Assembly: GCA_002841685.1 (NCBI GenBank)
Contig: PHAM01000053.1
Span: 1 to 12,638 of the forward strand
DNA length: 12,638 nucleotides
Direction of reading: 5' to 3'
DNA from: Elusimicrobia bacterium HGW-Elusimicrobia-2
Lineage (GTDB): Bacteria; CG03
Every line of letters begins with the position of its first letter. Position 1 is the stretch's first letter. Positions 6,535 to 12,638 of the stretch are shown here, piece after piece. A program made the position numbers and the translations under genes. Below the pieces are notes generated by a model. It had not been told where the DNA came from. It ran no database searches and worked only from the letters and a program-made list of their open reading frames with translations.

Positions 6535-7176
6535 TTGAAATTTCGCCATCAACAAAAGAAGCTGTCGTTTTTTTTGCTGTTGCTTTCCGCAAACGCCTTC
6601 GCCGGAGCGAAAGTTGCGCTCACCTTTGACGACGGCCCACACCCGTATTACACAAAAAAAATTCTTGAGATACTTGACAGTTATTCCGTGAAAGGCACAT
6701 TTTTCCTCGTCGGAAAACAGGCGGAGAAATACCCTCACCTCGTACGAGCCATTCGGGATGCCGGATGCGAAATAGGGAATCACACCTACACTCACCCGCG
6801 CCTTATTTATCTGGCCCAGGAGGATATAAGAAAAGAAGTGGAATCAACCACGAGACTTCTGGAAGATATAACCGGGGAAAAGATCAAGTATTTCCGGCCG
6901 CCCGGAGGCAGATATTATTTTGACACGCTTGAGAACATGCACGGCCTTGAGATCATCCTCTGGACGATCAACACGGACGATATCTATAAACCCGCAGAGA
7001 AAATTTATGCAGAGGTAATAACCGCGGGAGAGGGTGATATTATACTTATGCACAGCGGCGTTCCTCAAACCATACAAGCTCTGCCGCGGATACTGCGTTA
7101 TTTCAGCAAAAACGGAATCACCGCGCTTTCGGTGAGCGAACTCAGAAAGCGTAAAAGCGCGGAGTGTTTTGAATGA
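6535..7176 (+). CDS. Secreted polysaccharide deacetylase (CE4/NodB family)
   Basis: CE4 enzymes remove N- or O-acetyl groups from sugars such as chitin oligomers, peptidoglycan or exopolysaccharide. The 213-residue product begins with a signal peptide: a basic RHQQKK start, a hydrophobic LSFFLLLLSANAFA core and probable cleavage after Ala23. The NodB motifs follow: TFDDGPHP with Asp32 and Asp33, NHTYTHP with metal ligands His83 and His87, RPPGGRY at 121-127, ILWTINTDD and ILMHSG with His173. The start is TTG at 6535, chosen because GGGAA lies at 6523-6527 and because no ATG gives a signal peptide. It starts one base after rfaE2 and overlaps mltG by ATGA. A periplasmic peptidoglycan or glycan substrate is inferred from the adjacent mltG and cannot be named from sequence. 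Confidence 0.92.
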   Translation: MKFRHQQKKLSFFLLLLSANAFAGAKVALTFDDGPHPYYTKKILEILDSYSVKGTFFLVGKQAEKYPHLVRAIRDAGCEIGNHTYTHPRLIYLAQEDIRKEVESTTRLLEDITGEKIKYFRPPGGRYYFDTLENMHGLEIILWTINTDDIYKPAEKIYAEVITAGEGDIILMHSGVPQTIQALPRILRYFSKNGITALSVSELRKRKSAECFE

Positions 7177-8096
7177 TCCCGCGCGCCGCCGCTATTATTC
7201 TGCTTTCCGCGCTTTGGATGAGCTCGGGACGGGAGCAGAGTGTTTTTGTAAGAATCCCACAGGGCATTTCGGCGGCGGCTTTATCCGAACAACTGGAGCG
7301 GGAAGGCGCGCTTTTCAGGAAACGGCTTTTCCTGGGGGCTGTTAAAATTTTAAAACTGGACAGGAAGCTGCGATACGGCACCTATATGTTTTACCGGAAC
7401 TCCCCCGTTTTCAATGTGATAGAGGAGTTGAACAAAGGGATCGGTATCCTCATTAAGGTGACGATCCCCGAGGGATTCCGCGCCGGACAGATTGCCGAGC
7501 GCCTTGAAGCAGAAAGCATCGCCGAAGCCTTTGAATTCGCGGAATACGCCCAAAAAAACAAACTGGAGGGCTATCTTTTTCCGGAAACATATTATTTGCC
7601 TCCGGCGGATTCGCCCAAACGCATCTGCGGTATTTTCAAATCGCAGTTTGATAAAATAGTTTCAGAATTAAATTTATCCGCTAAAGCCGCCGCCGCGGGG
7701 CTGACACCGCGTCAGGCGCTGATCCTGGCCAGCATTATAGAAAAAGAAGCCGGCGGCGATGATGAAAAATTTTTAATATCCGGTATTTTCCATAACCGCC
7801 TGAAAAAAAGGATGAGGCTCGAGTCATGTTCCACCGTGCGTTACGCTTTAAACAAATGGCAAAAACCTCTCAGCATAGAAGACACCTTGTTTGAATCCCC
7901 CTTCAACACCTACCGGCGCAGAGGCCTTCCGCCGGCGCCGATATGCAATCCGGGAAAAATGTCCCTTGCGGCGGCCGTGGAACCGGATGATACCGAGTTG
8001 CTGTTTTTTGTGCTGGATGCCGATGGCAAACACAATTTTTCGAAATATTTTGAGCAGCACAGAAAGAAAAAATACGAGAAAAAGAGTAAAAAATGA
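7173..8096 (+). CDS. mltG: Endolytic murein transglycosylase MltG (YceG-like)
   Basis: MltG is an inner-membrane lytic transglycosylase that cleaves nascent glycan strands and helps terminate peptidoglycan synthesis. The 307-residue product has an N-terminal hydrophobic anchor (residues 4-17), then IPQGISAAALSEQL, GTYMF, a second IPEGFRAGQIAERL repeat, EGYLFPETY at 132-140, the catalytic region LASIIEKEA at 185-193, FHNRL, STVRYAL, SPFNTYRRRGLPPAPICNPG at 242-261 and a late DADGKHNFS. The usual LQSDPTVIYAL element is RLESCSTVRYAL here, a variant I regard as normal for some lineages. The anchor is short, and the C terminus is strongly basic (KKKYEKKSKK). It overlaps both neighbours by ATGA and forms a cell-wall pair with the upstream deacetylase. 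Confidence 0.95.
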   Translation: MIPRAAAIILLSALWMSSGREQSVFVRIPQGISAAALSEQLEREGALFRKRLFLGAVKILKLDRKLRYGTYMFYRNSPVFNVIEELNKGIGILIKVTIPEGFRAGQIAERLEAESIAEAFEFAEYAQKNKLEGYLFPETYYLPPADSPKRICGIFKSQFDKIVSELNLSAKAAAAGLTPRQALILASIIEKEAGGDDEKFLISGIFHNRLKKRMRLESCSTVRYALNKWQKPLSIEDTLFESPFNTYRRRGLPPAPICNPGKMSLAAAVEPDDTELLFFVLDADGKHNFSKYFEQHRKKKYEKKSKK

Positions 8097-9400
8097 CAAG
8101 CGGCACAAAAATGTTAAATAACTTTTTAAATGACAGATGCGATTTTCGTGATATTTTTTTCCAGGCGTCAAAGACTGCCGGAATATTTTTCACTCTTTCA
8201 AAAGTCAAGCACAGCGAAACAGGCACCGTTAAAGGAGCCGGGTTCAGAAAAGTCACCGGGGATTTTTCGCATTTGCAGAACTGCGAGATCACGCCGACGC
8301 TGACAGACGAGCTGCTGTCTCACGGGATAGATATAGGGCTGCGGGAACCCGAAGCTAATTTTGATAATGAAAAAATAAAGCTCTTCCTGCGGGAGCTGGA
8401 CGGCTCACTCAGAGAGCGCGGAAAGCTCTGCGTTGAGAACATAGACATCTCTTTCGGGGTGAGCGACTCGGCCTTCGGGATCTTCAACGGCCGAAAAACA
8501 CTGCTGAACGACAGGTACCGCATGAAATTCTTCATCTCCGTGATCACCGCCCGCGGAGACAAAAAGGAAACTTTTTCTTCCAGCGTTATCGCTGTCGAGC
8601 CGAAATCCCGCGATTTTCTTGATGATTGCGTCAAAAAGAGCGAATTCGCGCTTGAGACGGCTATGGCCCTTCTTGAGGCGGAAAGCGCACCCACGGGCCG
8701 GATGCCGGTTTTGATAAAAAACGAAGCCGGCGGCACTCTCATTCATGAAGCCATCGGCCATTCTCTTGAAGCCGACGCCGTCAGGCAGGGTATCTCTCCC
8801 GTTTACGCCGGTGCCATCGGGAAAAAAATAGCGTCAGGCGCCGTCACCGTCATAGACGACCCCACAATTCCGGGGAAAAACGGATCCTATCTTTTTGATG
8901 ATGAGGGGGTCCAGGCCTCCCGCAGCGTTCTCATAGAAAAAGGCATCCTGAAAACATATCTTATGGACAGAAAAGAGGCGCGGTTCCTGAAAACGGAATC
9001 AAACGGCCACGGGCGGCGGGCGTCTTTCAAGGATAAGCCTATCCCGCGCATGGGAATCACTTATCTGGCGGGAGGAGACTATGATTTCAATGATCTGCTG
9101 AAAAAAGCCGGCAAAGGTATTCTCGTCAAAAAAATGGGCGGCGGCCAGGTGAATCCGGCCAATGGTGATTTTGTTTTTGAGGTCACGGAGGGCTATCTGA
9201 TCGAAGGCGGAAGCATCGGGCCGCTTATAAGGAGAGCCACTCTTGCCGGAAACGGCCCGGAAATCCTGAGAAACATTCAGTGTGTCGGGGGAGCTGTGGG
9301 CTGGGATAACGGCACCTGCGGAAAAGACGGCCAGGGCGCCCCCGTTTCCGACGGGATGCCGGACACCCTGCTTCCTGAGGTTGTGGTGGGCGGAGAATAA
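8093..9400 (+). CDS. tldD: TldD family metalloprotease subunit
   Basis: TldD is the zinc-bearing subunit of the TldD/TldE protease, which degrades unfolded peptides and matures microcins and some RiPPs. The 435-residue product has the HEXXXH site HEAIGHSLEAD (His218, Glu219, His223), the IDDPTIPG and FDDEGVQASRSVLIEKG segments, a GHGRRASFKDKPIPRM region, and Cys409 in GTCGKDGQGAPVSDG, which corresponds to the third zinc ligand in E. coli TldD. It is shorter than E. coli TldD (about 480), mostly before residue 200. TldE/PmbA normally accompanies it but is not encoded next to it here. It overlaps mltG by ATGA and is followed by 21 bases that hold a possible promoter element. Confidence 0.94.
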   Translation: MTSGTKMLNNFLNDRCDFRDIFFQASKTAGIFFTLSKVKHSETGTVKGAGFRKVTGDFSHLQNCEITPTLTDELLSHGIDIGLREPEANFDNEKIKLFLRELDGSLRERGKLCVENIDISFGVSDSAFGIFNGRKTLLNDRYRMKFFISVITARGDKKETFSSSVIAVEPKSRDFLDDCVKKSEFALETAMALLEAESAPTGRMPVLIKNEAGGTLIHEAIGHSLEADAVRQGISPVYAGAIGKKIASGAVTVIDDPTIPGKNGSYLFDDEGVQASRSVLIEKGILKTYLMDRKEARFLKTESNGHGRRASFKDKPIPRMGITYLAGGDYDFNDLLKKAGKGILVKKMGGGQVNPANGDFVFEVTEGYLIEGGSIGPLIRRATLAGNGPEILRNIQCVGGAVGWDNGTCGKDGQGAPVSDGMPDTLLPEVVVGGE

Positions 9401-9409
9401 TTTTATAAT
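9381..9409 (+). promoter_or_regulatory. Possible sigma70 promoter before the cyclase gene
   Basis: A perfect -10 hexamer TATAAT sits at 9404-9409, with TTGTGG at 9381-9386 exactly 17 bases upstream; the latter matches three of six -35 positions. Transcription would start near 9416, only about six bases before the ATG at 9422, so the message would be almost leaderless. The site spans the tldD stop codon. If real, it would separate the signalling genes from the upstream operon. It is a motif call in a locally AT-rich stretch and could be chance. Confidence 0.4.
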
Positions 9410-9421
9410 GCGGTAAGCCTT

Positions 9422-11344
9422 ATGATTAATTTTAAAAATATAAAACTGGAAAAAAACACGCTGCGCGCGCTTCTTATAGGCATGGTAATTACTCTCTTAT
9501 TTTCATTTTTTTCTTTTTTCGGAGCTTTCAAAATTTTTGAATATAAAACCCAGGATTTCCGTTTTTACCTGAGGGGCGAGAGGGAAGCTTCGGGAAAGGT
9601 TAAAATCCTGGAGATGGGTGACGAGAGCGTCAGCGACAAAGCCATGGGAAGATGGCCATGGCGGAGACGCTACCACGCCATTCTTCTCAATATTATTTCA
9701 AAGTACAATCCGTCTATGGTGATGTACGATGTTCTTTTCACGGAGAAGGACAATTATCCCGAGGACGATCAGATTCTGGCCGGACAGCTTCAAAAACTGA
9801 AAACATATTTTCCTATGTTCTGTATCATAGACAAGGGTGCAACGGAAGAAATAAACGACCCTTTCCAGAAAATGCTGCTTAACAAAATTGCTATTCCCGG
9901 TAAAGCTGACAAAAGTTTTTATAACGCGATTGAACTTGTGCTTCCCATAACGCGTTTTTCAGGGGCTTTGGCGGGAAGCGGCTATGCCAACGCCATCCCG
10001 GACAGGGACGGCACAACACGGCGCGTCGCGCTGCTCGTCAGTCACGGCGGTAAAATTTATCCGCACATAGCTTTTATCATGGCTATGAATTATCTCGACG
10101 TTGATAAGTCAGACATAGAAATTCGGCCGGGCAAATTCATAAATATAAAAAAAAGTAAATACGGGGCTTTCAAAATACCGGTTGACAGCAGAAATCAGAT
10201 GCTTTTAAATTATCCGGGCGGCATAGAGCGTTACAATCCAATGAGTTTTCTTGAGGTTATAGACACGTTCAGGTCAGACCCGGAAGCTCAGAAACTTAAA
10301 GATATGGAGGGAAAAGCTCTTTTCGTCGGGCTCACAGCCACCGGCACAGTCGATTTACGCCCCACCCCATTTTCTCCGCTTTTTCCTATGGTCGGGGTTG
10401 TGGCCGCGACCTTCGCCAATATTGTTGACAAGTCTTTCATGAGAGCGTCTTCTTCCTGGGCGGATTTTCTTATGGTGTTTTTTATCGGCATGCTGATTAC
10501 GGCGCTTTCTCCGCGTTTTTCACCGCTTAAAGGCGCTGTTTTTTCGGCCCTTGTTATGGCGGCATGGTGCCTGTTCTCATATGCGCTGTTTGTCCGGCTT
10601 GTAATTGTGCCCGTATTTTATCCTCTGAGCGCGGGGCTATTTTCTTATTTAGCCATAACAATTTTCAGATTTGCCACTGAGGAAAAAGAGAAAAAGTTTA
10701 TAAAAAGCACTTTTCAGCGCTATGTGTCTTCGCAGGTCGTGGAGGAGCTGATCAAAAATCCGGAGATGCTTAATATGAAAGGGAAAAAAGAACGGCTCAC
10801 CGTGTTTTTTTCCGACATCAGGGGTTTCACATCAATGAGCGAAAAACTGGAACCTGAGGAAGTGGTGAAAATTCTTAATGAGTATCTTACGGAAATGACG
10901 AAAATTATTTTTAAACACCAGGGCACCCTGGATAAATTTATAGGCGACGCGATTATGGCTATCTGGGGCGCGCCCAAATATTTTGACAATCACGCGGAAC
11001 TCGCCGTACGCGCCGCGGCGGAAATGCAGGAAAAAGTCAAAGAACTCTGCGCCAACTGGGAACGTGAAGGCCGCAGAAAAATCGGCATAGGCATGGGGAT
11101 AAATACCGGTTTTGTCGTCGTGGGGAATATGGGTTCGGAAAGTTATTCAGATTATACGGTCATAGGCGACAACGTCAATCTTGCGGCGCGCCTTGAGGAG
11201 AACGCTCCGGCCGGAAAAATTCTTATATCAGAGGCAACTTACACGGAAGTAAAAGATATAGTGGAAGTGCAATTACTGGAACCGATGTCCGTAAAAGGCA
11301 AGGAAAAGCCGGTAAAGGTTTATGAAGTGCTCAAAATTTGTTAA
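9422..11344 (+). CDS. CHASE2-domain class III adenylate cyclase, membrane-bound
   Basis: This enzyme makes a cyclic nucleotide, probably cAMP, in response to an external signal. The 640-residue product has a membrane segment (about 14-36), then a periplasmic CHASE2 sensor (about 40-340) with the typical MGRWPWRRRYHAILL and MVMYDVLFTEKD motifs. Three more membrane segments follow (about 346-363, 371-391, 394-416), then a transducer helix with FQRYVSSQVVEELI, and a cyclase domain. Cyclase residues are Asp465 (FFSDIRGFT) and Asp509 (KFIGDAIMAIWG) for metals, Lys505 and Thr579 (DYTVIGDNVN) for purine selection, and Asn586 and Arg590 for catalysis. Lys plus Thr fits ATP-specific class IIIb enzymes. 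No clear Shine-Dalgarno precedes the ATG at 9422. A CRP-type gene follows after 8 bases, which supports cAMP signalling as a unit. The sensed signal is unknown. Confidence 0.95.
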   Translation: MINFKNIKLEKNTLRALLIGMVITLLFSFFSFFGAFKIFEYKTQDFRFYLRGEREASGKVKILEMGDESVSDKAMGRWPWRRRYHAILLNIISKYNPSMVMYDVLFTEKDNYPEDDQILAGQLQKLKTYFPMFCIIDKGATEEINDPFQKMLLNKIAIPGKADKSFYNAIELVLPITRFSGALAGSGYANAIPDRDGTTRRVALLVSHGGKIYPHIAFIMAMNYLDVDKSDIEIRPGKFINIKKSKYGAFKIPVDSRNQMLLNYPGGIERYNPMSFLEVIDTFRSDPEAQKLKDMEGKALFVGLTATGTVDLRPTPFSPLFPMVGVVAATFANIVDKSFMRASSSWADFLMVFFIGMLITALSPRFSPLKGAVFSALVMAAWCLFSYALFVRLVIVPVFYPLSAGLFSYLAITIFRFATEEKEKKFIKSTFQRYVSSQVVEELIKNPEMLNMKGKKERLTVFFSDIRGFTSMSEKLEPEEVVKILNEYLTEMTKIIFKHQGTLDKFIGDAIMAIWGAPKYFDNHAELAVRAAAEMQEKVKELCANWEREGRRKIGIGMGINTGFVVVGNMGSESYSDYTVIGDNVNLAARLEENAPAGKILISEATYTEVKDIVEVQLLEPMSVKGKEKPVKVYEVLKIC

Positions 11345-11352
11345 GATGCGGC

Positions 11353-12033
11353 ATGGTTGAAAAAGATATACTGAAAAAGATTCCGGGTTTTTCCGCTCTC
11401 GCCGCGGGGCATCTTGCACGGCTGGGGAAGATAAGCGAAGTCAGAAGTTTCAAAAAAGACGACATTATTGTTTCGGAAAAATCCCCGGGCAAAATGCTTT
11501 TTTTTGTAATTTCCGGCAGAATAAAAATTTATAAAAGCGCCGCTGCGGGGCATATAAAAGTACTGTCCTATCTTGATAAAGGCGACATCTTCGGGGAAAT
11601 GATTATTTTCGGCGGCGGGGTGCGCTCGGCTTCGGCGCAGGCAATGACAAGCTGCAGAATTCTTATTATACGGGCAAAGGACTTTAAAGCATTCGCTTTG
11701 CGTAATATTCATATTCTGCTTAAAATAATAAGCACATTGATTATCAGACTGAAAAAAGCCGATGATGATATCAAATCCCTGGCCTATAACACAGTCATTT
11801 CAAGAACAGCCTTTACGCTGCTTAAGTTCGCCGGGCAGTATGGAATTAAAAAGGGCGGCAAGATTTATATCAATTTCCCCCTTACTCATGTCGAAATTGC
11901 CAACAATGTCGGTTCCTCAAGAGAGGTTATATCAAGAGTGCTTTCCAAACTGGAGACACTGAAATACGTGGAATGCCTACGGGGAAAAATAGCTATACTG
12001 AATCCCTCGGGGCTGAAAAAAGTTATATACTGA
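11353..12033 (+). CDS. CRP/FNR family transcription regulator
   Basis: The product (226 residues from ATG 11353) is a cyclic-nucleotide-binding regulator. The N-terminal beta-roll carries the phosphate-binding cassette GEMIIFGGGVRSASA with Gly81, Glu82, Arg91 and Ser92. A long dimer helix (about 112-145) leads to a winged helix-turn-helix at 178-199, LTHVEIANNVGSSREVISRVL. Arg190, Glu191 and Arg195 match E. coli CRP Arg180, Glu181 and Arg185, which read TGTGA. The adenine-contact Thr127-Ser128 of CRP aligns with Ala136-Asp137, so ligand preference is less certain. There is no FNR-type cysteine cluster. I preferred ATG 11353 to the in-frame TTG at 11338, which overlaps the cyclase stop; neither has a good Shine-Dalgarno. 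The gene is 8 bases after the cyclase, its likely source of ligand. Confidence 0.93.
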   Translation: MVEKDILKKIPGFSALAAGHLARLGKISEVRSFKKDDIIVSEKSPGKMLFFVISGRIKIYKSAAAGHIKVLSYLDKGDIFGEMIIFGGGVRSASAQAMTSCRILIIRAKDFKAFALRNIHILLKIISTLIIRLKKADDDIKSLAYNTVISRTAFTLLKFAGQYGIKKGGKIYINFPLTHVEIANNVGSSREVISRVLSKLETLKYVECLRGKIAILNPSGLKKVIY

Positions 12034-12048
12034 CTTTCTTATTTTTTT

Positions 12049-12378
12049 ATGAAAAAAATAGAAGTTATATTTCCTCCCGATCGGCTCAATCGTGTCAAAA
12101 ATATTCTTTATCCGCTTACTATCGGGGGCATGATTGTTTCGCATGTTCGGGGAATCGGCATGCAGAGAGACGAGCTGAAACAAAAAGAAAAACGCTTTTA
12201 TGAATTCGCGAAGATAAAACTTGAGCTGATTGTCAAAGACAGTGAGCTGCAGAAAGCAGTGGACCTCATTATAGAAACAACGCAGACTGGCCACGTGGAT
12301 GACGGCAAAATATTTATTTCGGATATCAGAGACAGCGTGAGAATCCGCATGGGGGAATACGGGGAGGACGCCGTTTAA
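12049..12378 (+). CDS. PII-type signal transduction protein with shortened T-loop
   Basis: The 109-residue product follows the PII (GlnB/GlnK) fold: MKKIEVIFPPDRLNRVKNIL, GGMIVSHVRGIG, the B-loop TGHVDDGKIFIS and the C-loop RIRMGE. ATP-contact residues are kept: Gly37, Gln39, Lys87, Arg98 and Arg100, the last three offset by exactly three from E. coli Lys90, Arg101 and Arg103. The three missing residues fall in the T-loop, which reads QRDELKQKEKRFYEF and lacks the usual YRGAEY uridylylation motif. A tyrosine happens to sit at residue 51, but in a different context. It is shorter by a few residues than GlnB (112). No glnA, amtB or glnD gene lies nearby. It is 15 bases after the CRP gene and has no clear Shine-Dalgarno. 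Target and modification are unknown. Confidence 0.87.
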   Translation: MKKIEVIFPPDRLNRVKNILYPLTIGGMIVSHVRGIGMQRDELKQKEKRFYEFAKIKLELIVKDSELQKAVDLIIETTQTGHVDDGKIFISDIRDSVRIRMGEYGEDAV

Positions 12379-12404
12379 AAGCGGCCAGGCATCGGCGTTG
12401 CCCA

Positions 12405-12638
12405 ATGGATAACGGCATAAAAATAAAAAGGGCGCTTATCAGCGTCAGTAATAAAAACGGATTGAGCGGTTTTGCCCGCTCGCTCGCATCCTTCGGAATT
12501 GAGCTGCTCGCCACGGGCGGCACTTACAAATATCTAAAAAACAGAAACATTCCCGTAAAAAAAGCGGCCTCGGAGCCGCACGGCGAAATCCTTAACGGCC
12601 GTGTGAAAACCTTGAGCCGGGAAATTTTCGCGGGAATC
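12405..12638 (+). CDS. purH: Bifunctional purine biosynthesis protein PurH, 5' part (partial)
   Basis: The frame is open from ATG 12405 to the right edge (78 codons) and codes for the start of the MGS-like IMP cyclohydrolase domain: RALISVSNKNGLSGFARSL, LLATGGTYKYLKN, IPVKKA, GEILNGRVKTL. PurH carries out the last two steps of IMP synthesis. The usual GRVKTLHPKIHGGIL reads GRVKTLSREIFAGI here, so both histidines of that stretch are missing. The rest matches well, so PurH or a cyclohydrolase-only homologue is the best call. The AICAR transformylase domain lies outside the window and cannot be confirmed. There are 26 bases before the ATG and no clear Shine-Dalgarno. Confidence 0.85.
   Translation, partial: MDNGIKIKRALISVSNKNGLSGFARSLASFGIELLATGGTYKYLKNRNIPVKKAASEPHGEILNGRVKTLSREIFAGI

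Noticed and set aside
11338-11352. TTG start for the CRP gene, five residues longer
   Set aside because: It would overlap the cyclase stop and has no ribosome site. The ATG at 11353 gives a typical CRP N terminus. It remains possible.

Overview
The window is a dense, single-strand bacterial gene array. After an AT-rich left edge it carries one tRNA gene and about fifteen genes, all on the plus strand, with almost no intergenic space. Six junctions are 4-base ATGA stop/start overlaps, two genes overlap by 8 and 11 bases, and the other gaps are 1 to 26 bases. The heptose-phosphate genes (gmhA, standalone rfaE2) point to a Gram-negative, LPS-type envelope. Heavy use of ATA, AGA/AGG and AAA codons in a roughly 50% GC background, together with the unusual gene order, suggests an uncultured lineage of the Elusimicrobiota/Omnitrophota kind. 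That placement is a low-confidence guess from style, not a sequence match.

Layout: (1) 1-271, the AT-rich tail of an unrecognised gene and a probable tRNA promoter. (2) 272-344, tRNA-Phe(GAA). (3) 358-3709, a DUF116 cysteine-rich protein, miaA (tRNA i6A modification), aroQ (shikimate pathway), an Xaa-Pro aminopeptidase and efp; this aroQ-pepQ-efp order commonly leads into accB-accC. (4) 3719-5528, an accB-like gene and accC. (5) 5525-6533, gmhA and rfaE2 for ADP-heptose. (6) 6535-8096, a secreted CE4 polysaccharide deacetylase and MltG, both acting on the cell wall. (7) 8093-9400, the TldD metalloprotease subunit without TldE. (8) 9422-12378, a CHASE2 membrane adenylate cyclase, a CRP/FNR regulator and a PII-type signal protein, a compact signalling block. 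(9) 12405 to the right edge, the start of purH.

The most unusual observation is in accB. The encoded protein keeps both BCCP regions and the barrel-sandwich landmarks, but the biotin-accepting lysine of the EAMKM motif is glycine (Gly124, GGC at 4088-4090) in an otherwise intact frame. It therefore looks like a carrier-dead BCCP paralogue placed directly upstream of an apparently complete biotin carboxylase, comparable in concept to the plant BADC proteins that regulate acetyl-CoA carboxylase. The second point of interest is the cyclase-CRP-PII block. The cyclase has the residues of an active ATP-using class IIIb enzyme, the CRP keeps the phosphate-binding and TGTGA-reading residues but not the adenine-contact Thr-Ser, and the PII protein has a T-loop shortened by three residues.
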